This document shows, piece by piece, positions 1 to 9,610 of a stretch of DNA of 64,000 nucleotides (position 1 is its first letter; every line of letters starts with the position of its first letter). The DNA lies in assembly GCA_052400665.1 (NCBI GenBank), contig JBQTGK010000002.1, one strand, 5' to 3'. Both the position numbers and the translations under genes were made by a program. The notes under the pieces were generated by a model. It saw nothing but the letters and a program-made list of their open reading frames with translations, did no database searches and was not told the origin of the DNA. Origin of the DNA: JBQTGK01 sp052400665. Its GTDB lineage: Bacteria; Bacteroidota; Bacteroidia; Bacteroidales; Marinifilaceae.

Positions 1-2
1 TA

Positions 3-473
3 CCGCCAATAGCTTGGTTGTTTAGAAAATATCATATTAAATTTATCTCTAAAATTGAATTGGCAAAAAATATTCCCAGTGTTTCCTACAACCTTCGAAA
101 TAGTGGAGCTGCCTTAATAGATAGGAGAAATAGAGCTCAGGCTATTCCTGAAATCTATAAACTTGGAGAACTTATTGCTAAAAATAACTATGCCGCATGT
201 ATTTTTCCTGAGGGAACTAGAAGTAAAATGGGAAAAATGAAGAAATTTAAATCTGGCGGAATTGAAGCTTTATTAAAAGCTGCTCCAAATGCGTTAATTG
301 TTCCTTTTGTAGTGGATGGTAACTATAAAATTGAAAAAAAAGGCATGTTTCCTCTTTGTATAGGTCAGCGGGTAAAATATAGTATTTTAAGTCCAATCGA
401 AACAAAAGGAAAATCGGCAAATGAAATTTGCGAAGAAGCTGAAAATGTGATTCGTGAAAAATTAAGGAATTAA
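3..473 (+). CDS. 1-acyl-sn-glycerol-3-phosphate acyltransferase (PlsC family), 5' end outside window
   Basis: The reading frame is open to the left edge (reads PPIAWLF before the first TTG at 18), so this is the C-terminal part of a longer gene. The block FPEGTRS at about 188-210 bp is the glycerol-phosphate acyltransferase motif III, which binds the glycerol phosphate; the following lysine/glycine-rich stretch and the 'ALIVPFVVDGNY' strand fit motif IV. The catalytic NHxxxxD motif must lie upstream of the window. The family makes phosphatidic acid at the inner membrane. It ends 4 bases before a patatin-like gene on the same strand, so the two may form a phospholipid synthesis/turnover pair. 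Confidence 0.85.
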   Translation, partial: PPIAWLFRKYHIKFISKIELAKNIPSVSYNLRNSGAALIDRRNRAQAIPEIYKLGELIAKNNYAACIFPEGTRSKMGKMKKFKSGGIEALLKAAPNALIVPFVVDGNYKIEKKGMFPLCIGQRVKYSILSPIETKGKSANEICEEAENVIREKLRN

Positions 474-477
474 CAGA

Positions 478-1335
478 ATGAAAACTCCGCTAAAAACAGC
501 ATTAGTTATAGAAGGAGGCGCCATGCGTGGTATTTTTGCAGCAGGTGTACTCGATACATTTATTGATGAAGATTTTAATCCATTCGACTATGTTGTGGGA
601 GTATCGGCAGGATCGATTAATGCTGCAGCATATTTGGCAAAGCAAAAGGAAAGGAGTCTAAAGGTGTTTACTGATTATTCTTTGCGGCCAGAATATATTA
701 GCTGGAAAAAATTTATTCGGGGAGGACATTTAATGGATTTAGATTGGTCTTGGGAAATAACCTCCCGAGAATTACCTATCCCTATTGATAAGGTATTTGC
801 CAGTAATCTGGAATTTGAAATTGGCGTTACCATGAATTCCGATGGCCGATCTGTTTTTATTAAGCCCGATGCAGATAACTTAAGTCATGTAATGAAAGCC
901 AGCTGTACAGTTCCACTTTTCTATCGTAATTTCTTAAAAATAGAGGATGAAGTAGTTGCCGACGGTGGCGTTTCAGCTCCAATTCCTATTTATCGAGCCT
1001 TAGAAAAAGGAGCTAATAGAATTATGGTGATCCGTTCCCGAAAAAATAGTTTTCGCATGAAAAACGGATTGGAAAATAAATTGTCTAAGTTTTTATTTCA
1101 CAAATATCCAGGTTTATCAAAAGCAATTCAAAATAGACCTGCGGTTTACAATAAGGCTATCGAGGTAATTGAAAATCCTCCTAAAGGAGTTAATTTTATT
1201 GATGTTTATCCACCAAGTAATTTTGAAACCAAACGTTTTACAACCAATTATAATGTATTAATGAAAGATTATGAATTGGGGAGGATAGCTGGAAAAGAAG
1301 CCATAAAAAACTGGAAACATCTATCTAAAAATTAA
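478..1335 (+). CDS. Patatin-like phospholipase family protein (YjjU-type)
   Basis: This 285-residue protein has the three patatin hallmarks: a glycine-rich oxyanion loop GGAMRG (residues 13-18), the nucleophile elbow GVSAG with Ser43, and the dyad aspartate in DGG (Asp162). The C-terminal third matches the extra domain seen in YjjU-type patatins. No signal peptide is visible, so it is probably cytosolic or peripheral on the membrane, hydrolysing acyl esters of lipids. It starts 4 bases after the acyltransferase stop, which suggests co-transcription and coupled lipid remodelling. The exact substrate cannot be read from sequence. Confidence 0.88.
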   Translation: MKTPLKTALVIEGGAMRGIFAAGVLDTFIDEDFNPFDYVVGVSAGSINAAAYLAKQKERSLKVFTDYSLRPEYISWKKFIRGGHLMDLDWSWEITSRELPIPIDKVFASNLEFEIGVTMNSDGRSVFIKPDADNLSHVMKASCTVPLFYRNFLKIEDEVVADGGVSAPIPIYRALEKGANRIMVIRSRKNSFRMKNGLENKLSKFLFHKYPGLSKAIQNRPAVYNKAIEVIENPPKGVNFIDVYPPSNFETKRFTTNYNVLMKDYELGRIAGKEAIKNWKHLSKN

Positions 1336-1536
1336 ACTGTAAAAAAAATCGCATAAATATTCGCCTTCCTGATTAAACTATTTCTTTTTTTTTAAGTCTA
1401 TCTACAGGATAGAACTTCTTAATTGGATTCCTTATCGGTTAAATGTTAATAAATATCTAAAATGCTAGATTGATATATAATTATTGGCAGAGGAATGGTA
1501 AGTTTGTTAGTGTTAAAAAAAAATCAACCTACTACT

Positions 1537-3987
1537 ATGAGTAAATATACATTATTGTTATGCTTTATTTTTGCAGCTATCACTGTTAAAGCTGTCGAGC
1601 CTGTTGTTAAACCTGAATTACAAGGGGGAGTAATTAAAGGTATTGTACAAGACAATTCATTGGGAATACCGGTCGAATATGCCACTGTTTCGGTATATAA
1701 TATGTCTGATTCTGTTTTAATTGATGGTACAATTACAGATGCAAAAGGGGGCTTCGTTCTTAAAAAACTTAAACCTGGAAATTATTATGTCGAGGTGTCG
1801 TTTATAGGTTATAACAAAGCCGCAGTAAGAAATATTCCAATCACTAAAAAAAGAAAAGTTGTAAATCTTAAAACGGTAAGTTTAAGACAATCAACAGAAT
1901 CTCTTGATGAGGTTATGGTAACTACCGAGCGTTTGCCTGTTCAATATCAAATTGATAAAAAAGTAATTCCTGTAAGTCGCCAAATTACTGCAGCTAGCGG
2001 TACAGCGGTAGATGTTCTTGAGAATGTACCATCGGTAAGTGTGGATATCGAAGGAAATGTTAGTCTGCGTGGAAGTTCTAACTTTACGGTTTTGGTAGAT
2101 GGGAAGCCTTCTATTTTAGATGCCGCTGATATTTTGGAACAAATGCCTGCCAGTGTTATCGATAATATCGAGATTATTACAAATCCTTCGGCAAAATACG
2201 ATCCCGAAGGTACAGCTGGTATTATTAATGTAATCACAAAAAAGAATAAGGATTCCGGACTAAATGGGGTTGTTAACCTTAATTTGGGAACTCAGGAGAA
2301 TTATAGTTCGGATATTTTAATGAATTATCGAAGTAAAAAGTGGAGCTGGAATTTTGGCTTAGATTATCGAAAACGTGGTTTTAAAGGAACAATAGAGTCC
2401 GAAAATAGAACCATTTCCAATGGTTTAACCAATAATGTATTGTCCGATGGAGATACTGAAAGAAGTAGCAGCGGATATGGAATACGAACTGGTTTTGATT
2501 ACGATATAAATGACAAAAACCAGATTTCTTTTGGGTTTAGATACGGTAAACGTGATATGGAGAGAGAATCTACTTTAGATTACGAAGAATTTACCGATAA
2601 TCAAGATTCTGATTTTTATGATAGTGAAGATTCATGGGAACGTGATATGGATTTTATAAATTCCAATTTGTCATATACCAAAAAATTCGAAAAGAAAGGT
2701 CACGAATGGTCTACTCAGGTGAGTTTATCGCGCAGATTTAATAGTAATGAAGAATCTACCAACGAGCTTTTAATTGGCGAGGAAGTTCAAAGCGGTCAGA
2801 TTTCTACAGAAACAGGTCCCGGTCAGCGAATTGAAATTAGATCGGATTATACCTTACCATTAAGTAAGGATAGTAAGTTAGAAATTGGATATCAGGGACA
2901 GATTCGTGCAAGTGAGGCTGATACAAAACAATACGACTATGTTCCTACTGGGACTTATGAATTTCAGCCTAATTATAGTCACGATGTTGAGTATGATAGA
3001 AATGTGCATGGTATGTATGCAACGTTTGCCAATAAAGTTGGAATGTTAGGATACCAGCTGGGTTTTCGATCGGAGCATACTAAGCGTGAGATTAAGTATA
3101 GTGGTGAAGCCGAGAAATTTACCATTAACCGATGGGATTTCTTTCCTACTTTTCATGCTCAGCTCGATTTGGGTTCTAAAAACCAGTTAATGGCGAGTTA
3201 CTCAAGAAGAATAGATCGTCCGCGTGGTTATTATTTAGAACCTTTTGTAACCTGGACCGATGCTTATAATGTGCGTCAGGGAAATCCTTCTTTAGATCCT
3301 GAGTATATTGATTCTTACGAAATTGGATACATGAAAAGGTTTGGAGATCAGGCAATTTCTATTGAGTCATATTATAAAGTTACCCATAATAAAATAGAAC
3401 GAGTTAGAACTGTTTACGATGAGAATGTAATGTTAAGTACTACAGCAAATGTTGGAGTGGATTATTCTTTAGGTATTGAGGCAACTTTAAACTTATCTTT
3501 CTCAAAATGGTTTAAGAACGACTTAATTGGTAATGTTTATCATTATAAGGAAGAAGGCGACTTTACTACCGAAAATTTTGCTGGAGAACTGCTTTTTCAG
3601 GATTTTTCTACCGAAAGCTTCAACTGGAGTATCAGAAATAATTCAACTTTTATTGTTGATAAAAGTACAAGGTTACAATTGAGTGTTAATTATAATTCTC
3701 CAACAGATTGGGCGCAAGGTAAAAGAGAAGGTTTCTTAACTACCTCGGCAGCGGTTAAAAAAGATTTTTTCAATAAAAAATTGTCCGCAACTTTTCAGGT
3801 AAGAGATATTTTAGGAACATTTAAGCACGACACGGAATATTCGGGAGTAGATTTCTACAATCATAGTAAGTTTGAAATGAAATCGCCAACTTTTCGTTTG
3901 AATTTGAGTTTTAAAATTAATAACTACAAGCAAAAGCGAGGAAAAGGATCTGCAGATGGAGTTGATGTAGAAGAATTTGAAATGTAA
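1537..3987 (+). CDS. TonB-dependent outer-membrane receptor (OMP beta-barrel type 3 family)
   Basis: I prefer the ATG at 1537 because it opens directly with a signal peptide (MSKYTLLLCFIFAAITVKA); an in-frame ATG at 1495 would add 14 residues before it. After the signal comes a carboxypeptidase regulatory-like beta domain (roughly residues 30-110), then a plug domain with the VLVDGKPS and GIINVITKK segments typical of the family, then a long barrel ending near residue 816. Receptors with this architecture import ligands through the outer membrane with TonB energy. There is no SusD partner next to it, so a polysaccharide utilisation role is not indicated. Substrate unknown. Confidence 0.9.
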   Translation: MSKYTLLLCFIFAAITVKAVEPVVKPELQGGVIKGIVQDNSLGIPVEYATVSVYNMSDSVLIDGTITDAKGGFVLKKLKPGNYYVEVSFIGYNKAAVRNIPITKKRKVVNLKTVSLRQSTESLDEVMVTTERLPVQYQIDKKVIPVSRQITAASGTAVDVLENVPSVSVDIEGNVSLRGSSNFTVLVDGKPSILDAADILEQMPASVIDNIEIITNPSAKYDPEGTAGIINVITKKNKDSGLNGVVNLNLGTQENYSSDILMNYRSKKWSWNFGLDYRKRGFKGTIESENRTISNGLTNNVLSDGDTERSSSGYGIRTGFDYDINDKNQISFGFRYGKRDMERESTLDYEEFTDNQDSDFYDSEDSWERDMDFINSNLSYTKKFEKKGHEWSTQVSLSRRFNSNEESTNELLIGEEVQSGQISTETGPGQRIEIRSDYTLPLSKDSKLEIGYQGQIRASEADTKQYDYVPTGTYEFQPNYSHDVEYDRNVHGMYATFANKVGMLGYQLGFRSEHTKREIKYSGEAEKFTINRWDFFPTFHAQLDLGSKNQLMASYSRRIDRPRGYYLEPFVTWTDAYNVRQGNPSLDPEYIDSYEIGYMKRFGDQAISIESYYKVTHNKIERVRTVYDENVMLSTTANVGVDYSLGIEATLNLSFSKWFKNDLIGNVYHYKEEGDFTTENFAGELLFQDFSTESFNWSIRNNSTFIVDKSTRLQLSVNYNSPTDWAQGKREGFLTTSAAVKKDFFNKKLSATFQVRDILGTFKHDTEYSGVDFYNHSKFEMKSPTFRLNLSFKINNYKQKRGKGSADGVDVEEFEM

Positions 3988-4054
3988 TATTAATTTGTAA
4001 TTGGATTTGAGGAAACAGATCCCACAAAATTGAAATATTATCGATAATATTAAT

Positions 4055-4086
4055 AAAACTCACGGAATTAATTTCGTGAGTTTTTT
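4055..4086 (+). terminator. Intrinsic terminator between TonB receptor and nfo
   Basis: Perfect 10-bp stem AAAACTCACG / CGTGAGTTTT around a short loop, followed by a T run. It lies 67 bases after the receptor stop and separates that gene from nfo. Confidence 0.8.
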
Positions 4087-4122
4087 AATGTATCTATTTT
4101 AAGAATAGCATAAAAAGACAAA

Positions 4123-4965
4123 ATGAAATATATAGGAGCACATGTAAGTACAGTAGGAGGAGTGGAGAATGCGCCTAAAAATGCACATAAAATTGGGGCC
4201 AAAGCATTTGCCTTGTTTACGAAAAATCAACGAAAATGGTCGGCAAAGCCGTTAAGTAATAATAATATTGAGAAATTTAAGAGTAATTGCGAAAAATATG
4301 GATATCAGGCAAAGCATATTCTACCGCACGATAGTTATTTAATAAATCTTGGTCATCCCGAAACTGCGGCTCTAGAGAAATCAAGAGCTGCTTTTTTAGA
4401 CGAAATGCAAAGGTGTCAGTTGTTAGGTTTAGATCGCTTAAATTTTCATACTGGTAGTCACCTAAAAAAAGTGTCGGAGGCAAAATGTTTGCAAACAATT
4501 GCCGAATCTATAAATCTTACTTTGGATAAAACGACTGGAGTATCTGCTGTAATCGAAAATACTGCTGGACAAGGTACTAATCTGGGATTTAATTTTGAGC
4601 AAATTGCTGCCATAATTCATAAGGTGGAAGATAAAAGACGAATTGGCGTTTGCATAGATACTTGTCATGCCTTTACAGCTGGATATGATATATCAACAAA
4701 AGAAAACTTTTCGAAAGTGTTTGCCGATTTTGAACACATAGTTGGTTTCGAATACTTAAAAGGAATGCATTTAAACGATTCTAAAAAAGAATTAGCCAGC
4801 AGGGTAGATCGACACGAACTTATTGGTGAAGGTTTTATCGGATTAGAAGCTTTTAAGTGTATTGTAAACGATAATCGTTTTGATACTATTCCTATGGTAT
4901 TAGAAACACCCAATGCTGAAAGTTGGGCTCAGGAAATTAAATTGTTATATAGTTTACAGAAATAA
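4123..4965 (+). CDS. nfo: Deoxyribonuclease IV / endonuclease IV (AP endonuclease)
   Basis: A 280-residue TIM-barrel AP endonuclease of base-excision repair that cleaves 5' of abasic sites. All nine metal ligands of the E. coli enzyme are present at the same residue numbers: His69, His109, Glu145, Asp179, His182, His216, Asp229, His231 and Glu261. It opens with the family start MKYIGAHVS. The length matches the family. It has its own upstream terminator boundary and runs convergently into the TauE-like gene, whose stop codon begins on the very next base, so it is probably a single-gene unit. Confidence 0.97.
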   Translation: MKYIGAHVSTVGGVENAPKNAHKIGAKAFALFTKNQRKWSAKPLSNNNIEKFKSNCEKYGYQAKHILPHDSYLINLGHPETAALEKSRAAFLDEMQRCQLLGLDRLNFHTGSHLKKVSEAKCLQTIAESINLTLDKTTGVSAVIENTAGQGTNLGFNFEQIAAIIHKVEDKRRIGVCIDTCHAFTAGYDISTKENFSKVFADFEHIVGFEYLKGMHLNDSKKELASRVDRHELIGEGFIGLEAFKCIVNDNRFDTIPMVLETPNAESWAQEIKLLYSLQK

Positions 4966-5709
4966 TTAGTGGATCAGAGAGGAAACCACAATAAAAGCAC
5001 CTGTTACAATATTAATTCCAATCACAATTTTACGAAATTTCTCAGGTTCAATTTTCCCAGCGAATTTAGATCCGAAGTGAGATCCAAAAAATAGAATGGG
5101 TAAGCAAAACAAAGCAAGGTGTATCGATTCTTTTTCTATCATTCCATTCATTACAAAAGCTGCTGTTGTAAAAAAGGAAGAAAAGGTGCTGAACCAGGCA
5201 AATACTCCACGAAAACGATCTTTAGAGTATCCTTTTCGATTCATAGCTATAACCAAAGGTGGTCCACCTACCGAAATGCAACTGTTAAGCAAGCCACTAA
5301 CAAAACCAGCAAAAACTATTGGAAAATTAAGAAAGCGTTTAGCTAAAGTCTCTTTCCCTAACATTCTAACAGAGAATAGTATAACTAATATTCCGGTAAT
5401 TAAACGTAGGTTTTCGCTACTCATATATTCCAATGCATAAACACCTAGAGGTATACCTCCCAAGCTGGCAATAAACATTGGAATAAACAGTTTTGCTTTG
5501 ATTTTTTCCTGTAGCTTAATAAGAATCACTAAGCTTGTAATTAGATTAAACAAACTCATGGCAGGAACCAAAACCTGCATCGGGAATAGTAATGATAAAA
5601 ATGGAACTGCAAGTAAAGCAAATCCAAATCCTGTCATTCCTTTAATAAAAGCTGCCGATAGAATTACAATGCTACACAGTAAAATTTGTATGAGAGTAAT
5701 ATCATGCAT
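4966..5709 (-). CDS. Sulfite exporter TauE/SafE family membrane protein
   Basis: A 247-residue polytopic membrane protein with about eight hydrophobic segments and the two-fold repeat of the TauE/SafE (DUF81) family, including the early 'FIKGMTGFGFALLAVPFLS' segment and a second related segment near residue 140. Family members move sulfite, organosulfonates or other anions across the inner membrane; the substrate here cannot be set. Its stop codon abuts the stop of nfo, with no space for a separate terminator. Confidence 0.85.
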   Translation of the reverse strand: MHDITLIQILLCSIVILSAAFIKGMTGFGFALLAVPFLSLLFPMQVLVPAMSLFNLITSLVILIKLQEKIKAKLFIPMFIASLGGIPLGVYALEYMSSENLRLITGILVILFSVRMLGKETLAKRFLNFPIVFAGFVSGLLNSCISVGGPPLVIAMNRKGYSKDRFRGVFAWFSTFSSFFTTAAFVMNGMIEKESIHLALFCLPILFFGSHFGSKFAGKIEPEKFRKIVIGINIVTGAFIVVSSLIH

Positions 5710-5807
5710 TTGTTATTTTCTTTTGAGTTGTCTATTACAAAACAAAGTTATCTCAAACATCTAAAAATTCAATGTTAAATAAGCTTAAATAGTGTGAAAG
5801 ACAAATG

Positions 5808-6413
5808 TTAGAGAGCTTGTTTTAAGAATGGAAATAAGGAGTGAATTTGAATTGCAACATTGCTCATAAATAGCTTAATAGATATCGCCAGCAGAATAAT
5901 ACCAAATACCTTTCTTAGAATATGAATTCCTCCTTCGCCAAGAATTTTTTCAACAAAATTGGTCGACCTTAATACCGTATATACAAATAGAAGATTAAGA
6001 ACAATTGCTATAATAATATTTTCCACAGCATATTCGGCTCGAAGAGATAAAACTGTTGTAAATGATCCGGCACCTGCTACCAGAGGAAATGCAATTGGAA
6101 CAATTGACACGCCGCTTGGCCCATCATATTTAATAATTTCAATTCCCAAAGCCATTTCAACACCCATAATAAATAGAATAAAAGAACCAGCAATGGCAAA
6201 ACTCGAAATATCAACACCGAATAAATTCAATAACCTTTCACCTAAAAAGGTGAATATAATTAAAACGATCAAAGCCACTAAACTTGCTTTTAAGGCTTCG
6301 ATGTGTCCTCCTTTTTTCTTTAAATCTAGAATTATGGGAATAGATCCGATAATATCAATTACAGCAAAAAGTACAATAGAGGCGGAAATAATTTCGAGAA
6401 AATTTAGGTTCAT
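5808..6413 (-). CDS. MarC family integral membrane protein
   Basis: A 201-residue protein with six predicted transmembrane helices and the MarC (UPF0056) features: a FAVIDIIGSIPI opening helix and a FILFIMGVEMALG segment. The function of the family is not settled; the old link with multiple antibiotic resistance was withdrawn. It lies 98 bases upstream of the TauE-like gene on the same strand and may share its transcript. Confidence 0.88.
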   Translation of the reverse strand: MNLNFLEIISASIVLFAVIDIIGSIPIILDLKKKGGHIEALKASLVALIVLIIFTFLGERLLNLFGVDISSFAIAGSFILFIMGVEMALGIEIIKYDGPSGVSIVPIAFPLVAGAGSFTTVLSLRAEYAVENIIIAIVLNLLFVYTVLRSTNFVEKILGEGGIHILRKVFGIILLAISIKLFMSNVAIQIHSLFPFLKQAL

Positions 6414-6651
6414 AGTAATCTATTTTAAGTGGTTAATAGTTTATAATATAGTAAACTTACAATATTAATTTAATGCAAGTGAATTAAAGAAAATATAATT
6501 GATTCACTAAAAAAACATTAAATAATTCACAAAAAAAAGGCTAATGTTTAAAATTTAACTAATAACTTCTATTTGTGTTTAATTTTTAAAATCTGCGCGA
6601 AGTTATATTATTTCTTCAAATCCCAAAAATAAATTGCAAAAAAATAAAGAA

Positions 6652-6686
6652 TAAAAAAAGAGCTCCACTTGGTGAAACTCTTTTTG
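6652..6686 (-). terminator. Intrinsic terminator after msrB
   Basis: AAAAGAG / CTCTTTT stem with an inner CAC/GTG pairing; read on the minus strand it is followed by a T run (the A run at 6653-6659). Confidence 0.65.
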
Positions 6687-6706
6687 TGTAGGTTTAATAA
6701 TAACTA

Positions 6707-7159
6707 TTACTTTTCTTCTTTTGTTTTTGGAATAAAATTCAGGGAAATACTGTTAACGCAGTGTCGTGTATTTTTATCAGTAAACCCTTCGCCGGTAAAA
6801 ACATGGCCAAGGTGTCCCTTACAATTCGAGCATACAATTTCAGTTCTTCTTCCATCGGCATCAGGAATATGAGTAACGGCACCTTTAATCTCATCGTCGA
6901 AACTTGGCCATCCACAATGCGAGTCGAATTTATCTTCAGAATTATAAAGCTTTGCATTACATTGTTTGCAAGTATAAACTCCAGTTACTTTATTGTTTAA
7001 ATATTTTCCGGTACCAGGATATTCTGTTCCCTTTTTAAGGATTACTTTTTTTTCGGCTTCGGTTAAAGTATTATAGTTTTCTTTACTCATTGCTTTTTGT
7101 GCTATTAGGTTAGTACTGATGAAAAATAATATGCCAGCTAAAATTAATGTCTTTTTCAT
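6707..7159 (-). CDS. msrB: Peptide-methionine (R)-S-oxide reductase, exported
   Basis: A 150-residue MsrB. Residues 1-20 are a signal peptide (cleavage near LIAQ), so the enzyme acts outside the cytoplasm, or may be anchored at the membrane. Zinc cysteines are C64/C67 and C110/C113; the catalytic cysteine is C134 in the conserved RHCVNS, with HCGWPSF at 81-87. It reduces the R form of methionine sulfoxide in oxidised proteins. It appears to be a stand-alone gene with its own terminator; no msrA is fused or adjacent. The electron donor for the periplasmic form is not encoded nearby. Confidence 0.95.
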   Translation of the reverse strand: MKKTLILAGILFFISTNLIAQKAMSKENYNTLTEAEKKVILKKGTEYPGTGKYLNNKVTGVYTCKQCNAKLYNSEDKFDSHCGWPSFDDEIKGAVTHIPDADGRRTEIVCSNCKGHLGHVFTGEGFTDKNTRHCVNSISLNFIPKTKEEK

Positions 7160-7255
7160 AATTCTATTTGTATAAATTAATTTAAATCAATTCGTTATCA
7201 TCGAAAATGATGATGCTCTATAATTTCAAAATTATGTTATTAAATTATTAATTAG

Positions 7256-7441
7256 CTAAGACTTCGTGCTACAGTTGTAATTTAGATTGATAGTAACAGA
7301 TAAATTAAAATAATTTTGAGAGTCAATTATTTGGTAACTAATAGATTTGCCAACTTTGTAGGTGTAGGTATTTCTTAAGGAATTAAGGAGTGAAATTGGT
7401 GCACTGAAGCTATAGAATAGTTGAGTAATTGTATTTTTCAT
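7256..7441 (-). CDS. Possible small protein, 61 residues, not recognised
   Basis: This is the only sizeable open frame in the 503-base gap between msrB and the response regulator gene (7160-7662). The start ATG is preceded by an A/G-rich AAAAGAAGA stretch. The product has no signal peptide, no membrane helix and no motif I recognise. The surrounding DNA is very A+T-rich, and a chance open frame is more likely than a gene; otherwise I see nothing in this gap. Confidence 0.18.
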   Translation of the reverse strand: MKNTITQLFYSFSAPISLLNSLRNTYTYKVGKSISYQIIDSQNYFNLSVTINLNYNCSTKS

Positions 7442-7662
7442 TTCTTCTTTTAAATGGATTTAATAAACTAAAGACAATAAAATACTTTTTTGTCTTAAAT
7501 ACAATAGAAGAAATGTTATAAAAGCTTAAATTATTGGTGTTTAAATGAATCCACAAATCAAAATTTAATGTCAACGAAATTTGATTTATAAATCACTGAA
7601 AATTACTTAAACATCTATAAGTTTAGATGTTAATTTGCTTTTTATGTTGAGGTAATTTTTTT

Positions 7663-8040
7663 CTATATGGTTAAATGTTTTTGAATAATTTTAATTAGCG
7701 TATCTTTTTTTACAGGTTTTGAAACGTAATCGTCGCAACCATTTTCTAAAGATTTTTTCTTGTCACCTAAAAGTGCAAAAGCGGTTTGAGCTATTATTGG
7801 AAGATTAGGTCTGATTTTTTTGATCTCTTGAGTGGCTTCATAGCCATTCATCAATGGCATTTTTATATCCATTAATACCAAATCAATATCAGAATTGTTC
7901 TTACACAATTCTACGGCTTCAATTCCATTTTTTGCAATTACAACTCTGCAATGTATCTGGTTGAGTAATTCCTCGAAATAAATACGATTAAATTCTTCAT
8001 CTTCAACTACTAGAATTGTTTTAGGTTTAGGTCGGCTCAT
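7663..8040 (-). CDS. Single-domain response regulator (CheY-like receiver)
   Basis: From the ATG at 8040 (MSRPKPKTILVVEDEE) the protein is 125 residues; an upstream in-frame ATG at 8127 would add 29 charged residues outside the domain. The receiver core is complete: the acidic pair in VVEDEE, the phosphoacceptor Asp58 in LMDIKMP, the Thr of the QTA switch and the Lys of SKPV. There is no output domain, so it must act by protein contact, for example with a hybrid or TPR kinase. The nearest histidine kinase, at 9611, is on the other strand and not in an operon with it. Confidence 0.88.
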   Translation of the reverse strand: MSRPKPKTILVVEDEEFNRIYFEELLNQIHCRVVIAKNGIEAVELCKNNSDIDLVLMDIKMPLMNGYEATQEIKKIRPNLPIIAQTAFALLGDKKKSLENGCDDYVSKPVKKDTLIKIIQKHLTI

Positions 8041-8414
8041 TTTGGATTTCTTTTGTAATTTCAAATGTAATATTTCTATGTCACGAAATAAAATATTATT
8101 TCTTTTTTTGCTAATATATTTGAACAATATTAGTTTTTATGTCTTGAAGTTTAATTATTCTTTGATTATTGTTGTAAAAGTACAATTATATTAAAGTATA
8201 AAAATGCGTTTATTATTTTAAATTTCATAAATTATATGTTTTCTTTTTTTTGCTTTTTGTTCTTATTAATAATAAAATTTATTGATATATATAGTTGTAA
8301 TTTATTATCTATTTTTGAAAGCTTTAAATTAATGTAATTTTTTTTATTATAAAAGCTGATAATGTGAAGGGGTTTTTATATCTTAGATTGTAAAACATAA
8401 CCAAAAATAAAAAA

Positions 8415-8648
8415 ATGACCGAAGGAAAAGATATAACCTGTGTTTTTACAGGATCAATTATTGATGTTAAATATTACAACGAGCGATTAGAAGAAATTGG
8501 AATTTCTTCGTTTTGGAAAGATGAATTTAGTTCTGGGTTGATTGTTGGTATGGGAGGTGTTCCCGATTCGGTTGATTTGTTTGTCGATAGCAATAATGCA
8601 GATAAAGCTAAAAAGTGTATAGAAAACTTACAAAACAAAGAAGAATAA
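8415..8648 (+). CDS. DUF2007 domain-containing protein
   Basis: A 77-residue soluble protein. The pattern of a beta strand (TCVFTGSIIDVKYYNERL), a central variable part and a C-terminal helix with NADKAKKCIENL fits the DUF2007 'putative signal-transducing protein' family, which has a GlnB-like ferredoxin fold. No function is established. It lies 17 bases before the MetA-like outer-membrane gene, so both are probably in one transcript. Confidence 0.7.
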   Translation: MTEGKDITCVFTGSIIDVKYYNERLEEIGISSFWKDEFSSGLIVGMGGVPDSVDLFVDSNNADKAKKCIENLQNKEE

Positions 8649-8665
8649 ATTTTAATTAGAGATTT

Positions 8666-9433
8666 ATGAAAAATATAATTACAATGATATTGTTGTCGTT
8701 AAATGTATTGGTAGTAACGGCACAGAATAAAAGTGAAATGGTAACCGACCGACCGGATCAAACAGAATCAGCTAATGTTATGTCTGTTAAGAGTTTTCAG
8801 TTGGAGACGGGATTCTCTTTTGAACGATACGATAAAAATATTAATAATACCAGTTATAATTCATCACTATTAAGATATGGATTGTTAGAGAATGTAGAGG
8901 TCCGTCTGGGCTTTGAATATGTTGGGACTAGTGTATCATTAGATGGTGCTGATTTCGATAAAAGTGGTTTTGGTCCACTTACTCTTGGTGCGAAGTTTTT
9001 TTTGAGAGAGGAAGGCGATGGTCTACCTAAATTAGCTTTTTTGTCAACTTTATCGATTCCTAATACAGGTTCCTCAGCTTTCGAAAATAATAATTTAGGA
9101 GCCGATTTTAGATTAAATGGTGAGTATTCATTAAACGATGCTTTGTCTTTGGGAGCTAACGTTGGTATTGCCTGGAGTGGTGTGGAAGGTGAAGATTATG
9201 CCGTAGGAATTTATACTGCCGTGATTGGTATGAGTTTATCAGAGAAATTAGGTGCTTTTGCTGAATTGTATGGTTTTTTACCTGGTGAAGGTAAGAATGA
9301 TCATCGATGGGACGGAGGCCTTACTTATGCAGTTAACGAAGATTTACAACTTGATTTTTCAACCGGTGTTGGATTGAGTAAGGTGTCACCAGATTTTTTT
9401 ATTAGCTTGGGCTTAGCCATAAGAATGCCTTAA
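8666..9433 (+). CDS. Outer-membrane 'transporter' of the phenol MetA degradation-like family
   Basis: A 255-residue protein with a signal peptide (cleavage after VTA near residue 19) followed by TDRPDQTESA, the signature opening of the PF13557 MetA-pathway family in Bacteroidota. The rest alternates hydrophobic and polar residues as in a small beta barrel and ends in an aromatic-poor strand. The family name comes from a phenol pathway, but most members have no proven substrate. It is downstream of, and probably co-transcribed with, the DUF2007 gene, and is followed by a terminator-like hairpin. Confidence 0.8.
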   Translation: MKNIITMILLSLNVLVVTAQNKSEMVTDRPDQTESANVMSVKSFQLETGFSFERYDKNINNTSYNSSLLRYGLLENVEVRLGFEYVGTSVSLDGADFDKSGFGPLTLGAKFFLREEGDGLPKLAFLSTLSIPNTGSSAFENNNLGADFRLNGEYSLNDALSLGANVGIAWSGVEGEDYAVGIYTAVIGMSLSEKLGAFAELYGFLPGEGKNDHRWDGGLTYAVNEDLQLDFSTGVGLSKVSPDFFISLGLAIRMP

Positions 9434-9460
9434 ATGCTTGTTTATTACATAATATAATAG

Positions 9461-9496
9461 AGCTTGATTTGTATAAATATAGATCAGGCTTTTTTA
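9461..9496 (+). terminator. Probable terminator after the MetA-like gene
   Basis: AGCTTGAT pairs with ATCAGGCT (one G-T pair) around a 14-base loop and is followed by six T residues. Confidence 0.55.
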
Positions 9497-9610
9497 TGTA
9501 AAAAATGGATATAGATTCTAAACTTTTTATATAAAATGTCTTGTATTCATGTATATAAGAGTGATATTTGTGAAAATTAAATTTAAAAAATTACTTGTAA
9601 TCATAAGCCA

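Noticed and set aside
1947..2237. Minus-strand open frame within the first TonB receptor gene.
   Set aside because: It is a shadow of the receptor frame, with no start signal and no family features.
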